From Bacteroidales bacterium (GTDB taxonomy: Bacteria > Bacteroidota > Bacteroidia > Bacteroidales > JAGOPY01), in assembly GCA_023229505.1 (NCBI GenBank), contig JALNZD010000015.1, forward strand, positions 16,598 through 80,597: DNA of 64,000 nt. Direction: 5' to 3'. Positions 8,967 through 16,522 of this stretch are shown in pieces. Numbering within the stretch: the stretch's first letter is position 1; each line of letters starts with the position of its first letter. A program made the translations under genes and the position numbers. The notes beneath the pieces are model-generated. The model had not been told where the DNA came from. It ran no database searches and worked only from the letters and a program-made list of their open reading frames with translations.

Positions 8967-9479
8967 ATGATATATCTGATAACAGGTGGCGAACGTTCAG
9001 GCAAAAGCACTTATGCTGAAAAACTTGCTCTTGAGCTAAGTGAACATCCGGTTTATGTTGCAACTGCAAGAAAATGGGATGGCAATTTTGAAAAACGTAT
9101 TCAGAAACATCAATCGGAACGTGGCGAACAATGGAATAATATTGAGGAAGAAAAATTTATCAGCAAACTTGATTTGAAAAACAAAGTTGTTGTTATAGAT
9201 TGCGTTACCCTGTGGCTTACCAATTTTTTTGCCGATACAAAATATGATATTGAAACATCATTGACACAGACAAAAGCAGAGTTTGATAAAATAAAATCCA
9301 TTAACGGGACTTTTATATTCGTTACCAATGAAATAGGTATGGGTGTTCATGCCGGAACTGAAATAGGACGAAAGTTTGTTGAATTACAGGGTTGGATGAA
9401 TCAATACATCGCAAAAAATGTCGATAAAGTAATCCTAATGGTATCGGGTATTCCAGTAATAATAAAAAACGCTATATGA
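8967..9479 (+). CDS. cobU: Adenosylcobinamide kinase / cobinamide-phosphate guanylyltransferase
   Basis: CobU phosphorylates adenosylcobinamide and then attaches GMP, activating it for loop assembly. The P-loop GGERSGKST sits at residues 7-15, followed by YVATARKWD, the HQSERG segment and VIDCVTLWLTNF, all typical of CobU. The start at 8967 is chosen because MIYLITGGERSGKS is the normal N-terminus. A longer frame from 8832 would overlap the preceding membrane-protein gene by 130 bases. At 170 residues it is of usual length. The stop overlaps the next gene by 4 bases (ATGA), showing tight coupling. Confidence 0.95.
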   Translation: MIYLITGGERSGKSTYAEKLALELSEHPVYVATARKWDGNFEKRIQKHQSERGEQWNNIEEEKFISKLDLKNKVVVIDCVTLWLTNFFADTKYDIETSLTQTKAEFDKIKSINGTFIFVTNEIGMGVHAGTEIGRKFVELQGWMNQYIAKNVDKVILMVSGIPVIIKNAI

Positions 9480-10189
9480 ATAAACCTAAAGCCATATTTT
9501 GCTGGAGCGGTGGTAAAGATTCTGCTTATTGTCTGCATAAAGTATTATCAGAGCGTTCGTACGAGGTGTGCTACCTTCTTACTACCATTAACGATAAATA
9601 CAAACGTATTTCAATGCACGGTGTAAGAGAAGAACTGCTTGAAAAACAAGCCAAGGCAATTGGAATAGAATTGCTGAAAGTTACAGTATCGGAAGGAACA
9701 AACAACGAATACGAGAAGCAAATGGAAATAATTTTGCTCAAAGCCAGAGCAGAAGGTATCAGGCATGTAATATATGGAGATATTTTTCTTGAAGATTTAA
9801 GAGTGTACCGTGAAAAAAATATGGAAAAAGTTCAAATGCAGGGGATTTTCCCATTATGGAAATTGGATACAAAATGGCTTATAAATGATTTTCTTGCAAA
9901 AGGATTCAAGACGGTTACCTGTTGTATTAACGATGAGTACCTTAATGAAGAATGGGTAGGCAGAGAAATTAATACAGCTTTTGTTAATCAATTACCTGTT
10001 GCTGTTGACCCCTGTGGAGAGAATGGTGAGTTTCACACGTTTTGTTATGAAGGCCCATTGTTCAAAAAGAAAATCCTGTTCAGCACAGGAGAAAAAGTAT
10101 ACAAACCCATAGAGGTGAAAACAGACCATATTTGCGCTTCATCATCAAACACGAAAGGATTTTGGTTTTGCGATTTAATTCCGGTATAA
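9476..10189 (+). CDS. DUF71/COG2102 PP-loop ATPase, B12-associated, copy 1
   Basis: This 237-residue protein has the PP-loop SGGKDSAYCLHK at residues 11-22, the segment SMHGVREEL, and the C-terminal family motif DPCGENGEFHTF near residue 178. The superfamily activates a carboxylate or carbonyl by adenylation. The Dph6 branch makes diphthamide in archaea and eukaryotes. Bacterial members next to B12 genes form a separate subgroup, predicted by comparative genomics to act in B12 salvage, possibly in amide chemistry of corrinoid side chains. The exact reaction is unproven. It overlaps cobU by 4 bases and is followed by a paralogue. Confidence 0.85.
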   Translation: MNKPKAIFCWSGGKDSAYCLHKVLSERSYEVCYLLTTINDKYKRISMHGVREELLEKQAKAIGIELLKVTVSEGTNNEYEKQMEIILLKARAEGIRHVIYGDIFLEDLRVYREKNMEKVQMQGIFPLWKLDTKWLINDFLAKGFKTVTCCINDEYLNEEWVGREINTAFVNQLPVAVDPCGENGEFHTFCYEGPLFKKKILFSTGEKVYKPIEVKTDHICASSSNTKGFWFCDLIPV

Positions 10190-10194
10190 AAAAT

Positions 10195-10773
10195 ATGCTC
10201 TGTTCATGGAATGGTGGTAAAGACAGTTGTTATGCAATGATGCAGGCAATGCAACTTGGATATCAGCCCAAAGTGTTATTGAATATGCTGAATGAAAACG
10301 GGAAAGTATCACGTTCTCATGGTTTGCCTTTAGAAATATTGAAACAACAAGCAGGGCAATTGAGATTGCCGTTGGTTACTATCCCGACATCGTGGAATGA
10401 TTATGAAAGGAATTTTATTGAAATACTTGGAAAGCTTAAAGAATCTTATAAACTTGATTACGCTGTATTCGGAGATATTGATTTGCAGCCGCATCGTGAT
10501 TGGGAAGAAAAAGTTAGCGAAGCATCAAACATCAAAGCCTTATTGCCACTTTGGAAAAGAAACAGAAAAGAACTCGTGTTAGAAATGCTCGATTCCAAAA
10601 TAGAATGCATGATTGTTTCCTGTAACACAACAATGGGAGAAAAATATTTAGGCAAAACGCTTACAAAGAAATTGACAGACGAACTGGAGTTAAAAGGAAT
10701 TGACCCATGTGGCGAAAATGGGGAGTTTCATACATTAGTATTGAACTGCCCGCTTTTTAACAGAAGAATATAA
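10195..10773 (+). CDS. DUF71/COG2102 PP-loop ATPase, B12-associated, copy 2
   Basis: This is a second, diverged paralogue of 192 residues, with the PP-loop NGGKDSCYAM at residues 6-15, RSHGLPLEIL and the family motif DPCGENGEFHTL near residue 172. The start at 10195 (MLCSWNGGKDS) fits the family, which begins just before the PP-loop. An in-frame ATG at 10132 lies inside copy 1. It is shorter than copy 1 and lacks about 20 residues of that protein's tail. Two adjacent copies suggest either a heterodimer or two related reactions in corrinoid salvage. Confidence 0.85.
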   Translation: MLCSWNGGKDSCYAMMQAMQLGYQPKVLLNMLNENGKVSRSHGLPLEILKQQAGQLRLPLVTIPTSWNDYERNFIEILGKLKESYKLDYAVFGDIDLQPHRDWEEKVSEASNIKALLPLWKRNRKELVLEMLDSKIECMIVSCNTTMGEKYLGKTLTKKLTDELELKGIDPCGENGEFHTLVLNCPLFNRRI

Positions 10774-10838
10774 TTGCCTGCTTATGAAATCCAAACATAT
10801 AATGATTACTGTTTTATTAACTGGAAAATTTAGTTACT

Positions 10839-11894
10839 ATGGCCCAATTAAAAATTGAACCTGTAAACCGTTTCATTCAGGCGCAATTGCTGGAAAAAAT
10901 TAACTTAAAAACCAAACCGACAGGCGCATTAGGCCGCCTTGAAGAAATTGCTTTGCAAATTGGAATGATTCAGGGAACATTATCACCTGAGTTAAAAAAT
11001 CCCTATATTATTGTTTTTGCAGGGGATCATGGTGTGGTGGAAGAAAATGTTAGTGCATATCCGCAGGAAGTTACATTTCAGATGGTTTATAATTTTCTGC
11101 GCGGTGGAGCTGCCATCAATGTTTTCTGCAAGCAAAACGGAATAAAAATTAAAGTGGTGGATGCAGGTGTAAAGCACAAGTTTGAATCACATCCTGATTT
11201 AATTACTTTGAAAGTTAAGGAAGGAACTAACAACTTCACTAAGGGGCCGGCTATGAGTATTGAACATGTTCACGAGTGCCTTGAAAATGGCGCCAGGATA
11301 GCAGACGAAATTCACCATACAGGATGTAACATTATTGGTTTTGGCGAAATGGGAATTGGCAATACCACTTCAGCTTCGGCATTAATGCACATTTTTACAG
11401 GAATTGATTTACAAGAATGTGTAGGGAAAGGAACAGGAATAAACGTTGATAGTATCAGGCATAAAACGGATATTATTCGCAAAGCGATAACAAATAATGG
11501 AAACCTTGATACCCCCTTAAAAAAGCTGGCTACATTCGGTGGTTTTGAAATGGCCCAAATGACAGGAGCAATATTAAAAGCTGCTGAATTGAAAATGATA
11601 ATAATGGTAGATGGATTTATTGCGAGTACTGCTTTTCTTGCGGCCACTCACATTGACGCTAATATTTCTGATTATGCTATTTTTTGTCATCAAAGCGAAG
11701 AAAAAGGGCATAAAATGATGCTGAAATATATGAATGCCAAACCATTGATTAGCTTAAACATGCGTTTGGGCGAAGGAACTGGTTGTGCAGTAGCATATCC
11801 AGTTATTCAATCGGCAGTGGCATTTTTAAATGAAATGGCAAGTTTTGAAAGTGCAGGGGTAAGTAACAAAGAAGCCGTTTCGGTAAATGCTTAA
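10839..11894 (+). CDS. cobT: Nicotinate-nucleotide:dimethylbenzimidazole phosphoribosyltransferase
   Basis: CobT activates the lower-ligand base by making alpha-ribazole phosphate from nicotinate mononucleotide. The 351-residue protein has the expected LKTKPTGALGRLE near the N-terminus, FAGDHGVVEENVSAYP, the GEMGIGNTTSASAL loop, and the C-terminal catalytic segment NMRLGEGTGCAVAYP carrying the active-site Glu. It starts 65 bases after the second DUF71 gene and overlaps cobS by 8 bases. The cobC phosphatase that acts on its product lies two genes downstream. Confidence 0.97.
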   Translation: MAQLKIEPVNRFIQAQLLEKINLKTKPTGALGRLEEIALQIGMIQGTLSPELKNPYIIVFAGDHGVVEENVSAYPQEVTFQMVYNFLRGGAAINVFCKQNGIKIKVVDAGVKHKFESHPDLITLKVKEGTNNFTKGPAMSIEHVHECLENGARIADEIHHTGCNIIGFGEMGIGNTTSASALMHIFTGIDLQECVGKGTGINVDSIRHKTDIIRKAITNNGNLDTPLKKLATFGGFEMAQMTGAILKAAELKMIIMVDGFIASTAFLAATHIDANISDYAIFCHQSEEKGHKMMLKYMNAKPLISLNMRLGEGTGCAVAYPVIQSAVAFLNEMASFESAGVSNKEAVSVNA

Positions 11895-12675
11895 AAATGA
11901 ATTTAAAATATTTTTCACTGCCGTGATGTTTTACACGCGCACTCCCTGCCCAAAGTGGGTAGAGCATTCGCCCGTTTATTTAAACAAAGCATCACGATAT
12001 TTCCCTCTCATTGGTTCGATTACCGGAACCGCATTTTTTATTTCATTATATCTTTCTCTCTTAATTTTCCCTATTGAAATTGCAGTTTTAATAAGTATGA
12101 TAAGCGGAATACTTTTAACAGGGGCATTTCACGAAGACGGTTTTGCTGATGTATGCGACGGCTTTGGTGGCGGATGGAAAAAACAAAGAATCCTTGAAAT
12201 AATGAAAGACAGTCGTATCGGGGCATACGGAGTAATCGGACTGGCTTTATTGTTTCTTTTAAAATTTTACACACTTAAATACATAACCGTTCCAAACCTC
12301 AATAATTCAATCACACTACTTTTAATTTTCGTTTCGGCCCATTCATTAAGTCGTTTAGCAGCCATTTCAATTGTGTTTACTCATCAATACGTCCGTGAAG
12401 ATGAAGAAAGCAAAGCAAAACCCGTGGTTCGAAATTATTCATGGAAAGAAGTTATCAGCTCATTTTTTTTCGGATTGTTACCACTCATTTGCTTAGCATT
12501 CTATCAACATCAAATCATTTATACTTTAATTCCCGTGATCTCTGCAAGATTTCTATTATCAAGCTATTTTAAAAAATGGATTGGCGGATATACAGGAGAT
12601 TGTTTAGGAGCAACACAACAAGTTTGTGAAGTCGTATTTTATTTAACTGTTATCGCAATATGGAAGTTTATTTAA
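11887..12675 (+). CDS. cobS: Adenosylcobinamide-GDP ribazoletransferase (cobalamin synthase)
   Basis: This 262-residue integral membrane enzyme joins GDP-cobinamide to alpha-ribazole (phosphate) in the last assembly steps. The acidic Mg2+-binding motif FHEDGFADVCDGFGGGW lies near residues 79-95, after the first membrane helices, and about six hydrophobic segments follow. It overlaps cobT by 8 bases and cobC by 16 bases. Together cobU, cobT, cobS and cobC form the complete nucleotide-loop assembly pathway. Corrin-ring synthesis genes are absent, so the cell seems to salvage corrinoids taken in by BtuB. Confidence 0.96.
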   Translation: MLKNEFKIFFTAVMFYTRTPCPKWVEHSPVYLNKASRYFPLIGSITGTAFFISLYLSLLIFPIEIAVLISMISGILLTGAFHEDGFADVCDGFGGGWKKQRILEIMKDSRIGAYGVIGLALLFLLKFYTLKYITVPNLNNSITLLLIFVSAHSLSRLAAISIVFTHQYVREDEESKAKPVVRNYSWKEVISSFFFGLLPLICLAFYQHQIIYTLIPVISARFLLSSYFKKWIGGYTGDCLGATQQVCEVVFYLTVIAIWKFI

Positions 12676-13211
12676 TTCGACATACCGAAACCATTGCGGA
12701 CAAAGGCGTTTGCTACGGTCAATCAAATGTGCCTTTGAAAGAACCATTTCTTGAAGAATTCGATGGAATTGTTGAGCAAATAAAAGTTGAACATCCCATA
12801 ATTTACTCCAGCCCTTTAAGTCGGTGTACGACCCTTGCAAATTATTTTCATTTTCATAATAAAAGCCAACAAGCAATAATATATGACGACCGGTTAAAAG
12901 AACTAAACTTCGGGCAATGGGAGCTGTCAAAGTGGGATAAAATTGAACCTAAGCCACTCAATAAATGGATGAATGATTATGTAAATCACTCCGTTCCTGG
13001 AGGGGAATCATTTACTCAACTTTATCTGCGAGTAAATGATTTTATTAAAGCTATATTATTAAAAGAACATGGGGAAAGACCGGCAATTATTATCACACAT
13101 GCCGGAGTAATCCGCTGTTTTTTGTGTCGAAAACAAAATATTCCCTTGAAAGATGCTTTTAGCTTACATATCAATTACGGCAGTATCTCTAAAATCAATA
13201 TCGATAAATAA
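12660..13211 (+). CDS. cobC: Alpha-ribazole phosphatase-like histidine phosphatase
   Basis: This 183-residue phosphoglycerate-mutase-fold enzyme shows the RHTET motif at residues 7-11 with its phospho-accepting His, ELNFGQWE in the middle (acidic proton donor region) and ITHAGVIR with the second catalytic His. Family members remove the phosphate from alpha-ribazole phosphate or adenosylcobalamin phosphate. The gene overlaps cobS by 16 bases and closes the salvage operon, which makes the cobC role likely although histidine phosphatases are broad in substrate. Confidence 0.9.
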   Translation: MEVYLIRHTETIADKGVCYGQSNVPLKEPFLEEFDGIVEQIKVEHPIIYSSPLSRCTTLANYFHFHNKSQQAIIYDDRLKELNFGQWELSKWDKIEPKPLNKWMNDYVNHSVPGGESFTQLYLRVNDFIKAILLKEHGERPAIIITHAGVIRCFLCRKQNIPLKDAFSLHINYGSISKINIDK

Positions 13212-13280
13212 AACAAAAACATTTTTCATAATGCTATAACCAATTAATAAACTAATTCATTAACATTTAAAACTTAAGAT

Positions 13281-13349
13281 TATGACATCATCATCAGAAA
13301 CAGAACATGCTAAAAATGTTACAACATATGAAGAACTAATCTCAGTATG
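13281..13349 (+). pseudogene. Truncated 5' end of a Bacteroidetes protein gene
   Basis: A 22-codon frame encoding MTSSSETEHAKNVTTYEELI and ending in TGA begins 69 bases after cobC, behind an AT-rich leader. The start resembles a conserved Bacteroidetes family of unknown function that I remember as beginning with an ETGHAKNV-type motif, normally about 200 residues long. Here it is cut off after 22 codons, so it looks like a gene remnant at an old recombination point. The following bases up to 13495 hold no gene I can support. Confidence 0.4.
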
Positions 13350-13495
13350 AATCCCCTCGCATAAGGGTAAGCACATTTGCTGTTCACACAAAAACAAAAT
13401 AAATTTGTGCTCTGTGGGTAGGTTGGTGCGGATTGAAACGATGATTAAAATAGTGCTGAAAGATAGATTTGACGGGGGATTTAAAAGAACGCCCA

Positions 13496-13615
13496 GTTGC
13501 TAACACGGTATATAAAACATTTGGCGGGAAGTGCTATATTTGAGGTCGGTACATTTAATAAACATTGTCGCGGTTTGATAGTGCAACGCCTTGAATGCCA
13601 AACGTTTCATATACC
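13496..13615. repeat. attC-like palindrome at the right border of the insertion
   Basis: The arms ggtatataaaacatttggc (13507-13525) and gccaaacgtttcatatacc (13597-13615) pair at 17 of 19 positions around a 71-base centre that is itself partly self-complementary. The two mismatches become G-T wobbles if the bottom strand folds. Outside the left arm lies gttgctaac (13496-13504). Its partner is missing on the right but occurs at the other end of the 12-kb block (1652-1660). Integron attC sites have just this split-palindrome layout. The core does not match the strict RYYYAAC/GTTRRRY consensus. Confidence 0.6.
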
Positions 13616-13620
13616 CAACC

Positions 13621-13806
13621 GATATAGATAAGCCAATCCTTAAGTTGTGCAATAAACATTTGGAAAATGTTCTTCTTTTTTTTCCCTTGCAGCTTATTTG
13701 CACCATATTTTTCCAATCTGACTTTTGCTTCTTCTTCAGAAAGGCCGTGCGATGGATCAACATGAATTTCTTTAAGGACTTCTTCTATTGATTTTGAAAA
13801 CCACAT
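13621..13806 (-). pseudogene. P-type cation ATPase, N-terminal fragment
   Basis: From the ATG at 13806 the frame encodes 62 residues of the cation-ATPase N-terminal domain: WFSKSIEEVLKEIHVDPSHG, LSEEEAKVRLEKYGANKLQG, then the first part of the transmembrane segment ending AQLKDWLIYI. At 13620 the similarity stops at the palindrome and the frame runs on nonsensically to 13555. The direct continuation of this protein (LFVAVIITLF) is at 1651 on the same strand. I therefore read both pieces as one gene interrupted by the 12-kb block. The upstream 13807-14028 region shows nothing I can name. Confidence 0.85.
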
Positions 13807-14028
13807 TGTTCGAAGTTAAATATTTAACAAACCGCAAGCGACTTTTTGGGCATTTTAGGCAGACACGGGGTGATTGATCAGAGAAGTGATAAAAAGAACA
13901 CTAAAAACAGCAACAGAATTTCATAAATAAACGGGTTGCATTTGTCATCAGTGCATAACTATGCTTAACCATAGCCAAATCTGGTTTTATCCGCATCCGA
14001 AAATTACTTTTTGAACTTTTAAGATGAA

Positions 14029-14508
14029 TCAGCTTGCCGGACTTTCAGTCTGATTGACCAGATAATTCTCCATGCCCATCTGCTCAATCTGTGCACGTTG
14101 TATTTCTGCCCAATCGACGTGGCCTTCTTCCATTATAAGTATTTTGGTCAGCAGGTCTACAGTACCTTGATCATCGACCTCACGGGCGAGTTTGATTGCG
14201 TCATTATAAGTGCGTACAGCATCAAATTCATCGTCAATGTCGTTACTGATCATTTCTGCAACAGTTTTGCCAATCTTTATAGTATTAAGTTTGGATACCG
14301 TTGGCGCACCATCGAAAAAAATGATTCGCTCGATAAGCCACTCGGCATGGTGCATTTCATCCATTGCCTGGCTTCTGATAGCTATATGAAGTTTACTGTA
14401 GCCCCAGTTTTCGCACATTTCAGAATGGACCATGTACTGGTTTATTGCCGTGAGTTCATCTGCCAGAAGTGAATTCAAGACTGCAAGTAATTTTTTATTC
14501 CCTTTCAT
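14029..14508 (-). CDS. bfr: Bacterioferritin
   Basis: Bacterioferritin stores iron in a 24-subunit shell and removes peroxide or oxygen. The 159-residue protein keeps all ferroxidase ligands of the E. coli protein at the same numbers: Glu18, Glu51, His54, Glu94, Glu127 and His130. It also has Met52, which binds the shared haem. It lies alone downstream of the radical SAM gene with a 140-base leader. That leader contains a paired TGTAA element 76 bases before the start codon which recurs at two other genes in this cluster. Confidence 0.97.
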   Translation of the reverse strand: MKGNKKLLAVLNSLLADELTAINQYMVHSEMCENWGYSKLHIAIRSQAMDEMHHAEWLIERIIFFDGAPTVSKLNTIKIGKTVAEMISNDIDDEFDAVRTYNDAIKLAREVDDQGTVDLLTKILIMEEGHVDWAEIQRAQIEQMGMENYLVNQTESPAS

Positions 14509-14583
14509 AATTGTTCTTTTTTAATTTAAATTTATTAATGAATTTAAAGTGAGCTAAGTTAAGTACCTGGAAGAGGATAAGTG

Positions 14584-14620
14584 TTACATAACTTTTAAAA
14601 AGAGTTACATCATTCACACA
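14584..14620 (-). promoter_or_regulatory. Paired TGTAA element upstream of bfr
   Basis: Read on the minus strand, the sequence is GAATGATGTAA, 15 bases, then ATGTAA. The half sites (plus-strand ttacat at 14605 and 14584) are exactly 21 bp apart, and the leading AATGTGTGAATGATGTAA is identical at the ytxH gene. A 21-bp direct repeat puts both half sites on one face of the helix, typical for AraC-type activators. Confidence 0.6.
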
Positions 14621-14650
14621 TTTTCAAGTGTGAAGCATCTTCTCATTATT

Positions 14651-16144
14651 TCAGGCTTTATTCTTATTTCCTAATCCGTATACTGTTCTGTAATGATAGC
14701 CATAGATTGTATATTCTATAGCATCACCTATTAATGCCGGTCGCATAAAAAGAGTCCATATCATCAATTTCCAATAATCACTCCGGCCCTTATTAATTAC
14801 CCCGATAATAAAAATTGATTTTAGGCAAGCTTTAAGTGTGGTAAAATTGATCCTTACCGGTTTTGTATTGTGGGGTTTATAATTGAGTAATAATCTCCGT
14901 ATCCTTTTATAATAGGGTTTTGTGGTATAGATATCGCGAATTATTCTTTTATATCCTGCAATCAGTTCGTGATAATTCATCCGGGGAATAAAATTCATGG
15001 ATAAATCAGTATTATTGCCTGACGATTCGCTTATTAACCTGTCTTCAGCCTCCATGCGATGATAAAGTTGTGTGTTCTTAGGAGCATTTAACAATCCTAC
15101 CATGGCCGAAACAATTCCACTTTGCTGTATAAAATCGATCTGCTTTTGAAAAACGGATGGCGAATCGCTGTCGAAACCTACAATAAACCCGCCTGAAACA
15201 AGCAAACCGGCACGTTGTATCTTCCTTATGCTGTGCAGCAGGTCCCGGTTTTTGTTCTGAACCTTGTTGCACTCCTGAAGCGAATTTTCTTCAGGGGTTT
15301 CAATCCCAATAAATACGGCTTTAAATCCTGTTTCAGCCATCAGTTTTAAAAGTTCATCATCATCGGCCAGATTAATGGAAGCCTCGGTTGTGAATGTAAA
15401 AGGATGTTTGCGTTCCTGCATCCACTCTTTCATGGCGGGAAGTAAATCGTGCTTAATGGCAATTATATTTCCAATAAAATTATCGTCTACAATAAATACA
15501 TTTCCACGCCAACGCAGTTCATATAATGTTTCGAGTTCGTTCAGAATTTGTTTTGTCGATTTCATCCTGACCTTATGGCCGAACAGAGAAGTTATTTCAC
15601 AGAATTCACAGGAAAACGGACATCCCCGTGAAACCTGGATATTCATAAAGGCATAATTTTTCCTTGATAATAATCGGAAATCGGGTACAGGAGTTGACGT
15701 AATATCAGGAAATCCGGTGGTTTTGTAAATTCTTTCCGGATGACCATCTTGCAGATCATTCAGAAAAAGGGGTAATGTTATTTCAGCCTCATTCAGAATA
15801 AGGTGATCAATTTGGGGATAGTTTTGGTATTCCTGGGTAAACAAGGGACCACCTGCAACTATTTTCACACCCTGCTTCACACATTCGACAATAACAGAGT
15901 CAACCGATTCTTTCTGGATATACATGGCGCTGATAAATACATAATCGGCCCATTGAATATCCTTTGTTTTCAGCGGGGTAACATTCATATCCACCAGCTT
16001 TTTCTGCCATGTTGAAGGCAGCATTGCCGATACGGTTATTAAACCAAGAGGCGGTACTGCAGCTTTCTTTGAAATAAAGCGCAATGCATGCTTGAAACTC
16101 CAGAAGGAATCAGGGTAATGCGGATATATTAATAATACATTCAT
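14651..16144 (-). CDS. B12-binding-domain radical SAM protein
   Basis: This 497-residue protein has an N-terminal Rossmann-like cobalamin-binding domain (MNVLLIYPHYPDSFW start, VAGGPLFTQE near residue 97) without the DxHxxG His-on motif. A radical SAM core follows with the cluster motif C-x3-C-x2-C at Cys175, Cys179 and Cys182 (GCPFSCEFCEI). The C-terminal part resembles DUF4070. Relatives methylate unactivated carbons or modify lipids and hopanoids, but the substrate cannot be read here. If it truly binds cobalamin, it is a client of the corrinoid salvage genes nearby. It ends 140 bases before bfr on the same strand. Confidence 0.85.
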   Translation of the reverse strand: MNVLLIYPHYPDSFWSFKHALRFISKKAAVPPLGLITVSAMLPSTWQKKLVDMNVTPLKTKDIQWADYVFISAMYIQKESVDSVIVECVKQGVKIVAGGPLFTQEYQNYPQIDHLILNEAEITLPLFLNDLQDGHPERIYKTTGFPDITSTPVPDFRLLSRKNYAFMNIQVSRGCPFSCEFCEITSLFGHKVRMKSTKQILNELETLYELRWRGNVFIVDDNFIGNIIAIKHDLLPAMKEWMQERKHPFTFTTEASINLADDDELLKLMAETGFKAVFIGIETPEENSLQECNKVQNKNRDLLHSIRKIQRAGLLVSGGFIVGFDSDSPSVFQKQIDFIQQSGIVSAMVGLLNAPKNTQLYHRMEAEDRLISESSGNNTDLSMNFIPRMNYHELIAGYKRIIRDIYTTKPYYKRIRRLLLNYKPHNTKPVRINFTTLKACLKSIFIIGVINKGRSDYWKLMIWTLFMRPALIGDAIEYTIYGYHYRTVYGLGNKNKA

Positions 16145-16215
16145 GGTTATTTTTTTTATCCCAATTACCAGAATTGGTTATTGTTAAGAATACATATATA
16201 GCAATAGACAGTTTG

Positions 16216-16425
16216 CTATTTTTTATAGGACCGCCATAAAACGACTCCGCCAATCCCCATTACGGCAATGCCAATCAGTGGCGACCAATTGAGGTAATGC
16301 GGTTTGTTTCTGGTGATTTCAATTTTTCCGATATCAACTACTTTCTCTTTGGTGAAAAAAGTGAAAGCTGTGAAAATGGTTAATCCTAAACCAAGAAGGA
16401 TAATGAAGATACCTGCTGTTTTCAT
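16216..16425 (-). CDS. Small two-helix membrane protein
   Basis: The 69-residue product has two hydrophobic segments (residues 4-24 and 48-64) separated by a polar loop containing EKVVDIGKIEITRNKPHYLNWSP in two parts, and a basic tail (WRSYKK). Small proteins of this shape are common in Bacteroidetes next to stress genes. Function unknown. The gene has its own leader, with a paired TGTAA element 61 bases upstream like those before bfr and ytxH, so it may belong to the same regulon. Confidence 0.75.
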   Translation of the reverse strand: MKTAGIFIILLGLGLTIFTAFTFFTKEKVVDIGKIEITRNKPHYLNWSPLIGIAVMGIGGVVLWRSYKK

Positions 16426-16485
16426 CTGCTTTATTTTACATGTAAAATATCGTTGAAAAAATAATATAAGGTTGTAGTAAAAGTA

Positions 16486-16519
16486 TTACACAATTATTGA
16501 TAAAAGTTACATCATTCAA
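16486..16519 (-). promoter_or_regulatory. Paired TGTAA element upstream of the 69-aa membrane protein gene
   Basis: On the minus strand TTTGAATGATGTAA is followed after 15 bases by GTGTAA. The two half sites (plus-strand ttacat at 16507 and ttacac at 16486) are again 21 bp apart. The element sits between the 3' end of the glucan phosphorylase gene and the 69-aa gene. Confidence 0.55.
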
Positions 16520-16522
16520 AGA

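Larger units (their letters stand above)
1652..13620. mobile_element. Candidate cassette-like insertion carrying vitamin B1 and B12 operons
   Basis: The two fragments of the P-type ATPase abut exactly at these borders: residues ending LIYI are encoded down to 13621, and LFVAVIIT resumes at 1651. The 11,969 bases between them are therefore foreign to that gene. The left end begins with gttagcaac (1652-1660). Its exact reverse complement gttgctaac lies at 13496-13504, as the outer part of a large palindrome that fills the right end. No transposase or integrase is encoded inside, so movement would need a recombinase supplied in trans. An assembly join or a multi-step rearrangement is the alternative. 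Cargo: TPP riboswitch with thi genes, cobalamin riboswitch with btuB and cob genes, and a truncated gene. Confidence 0.55.
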
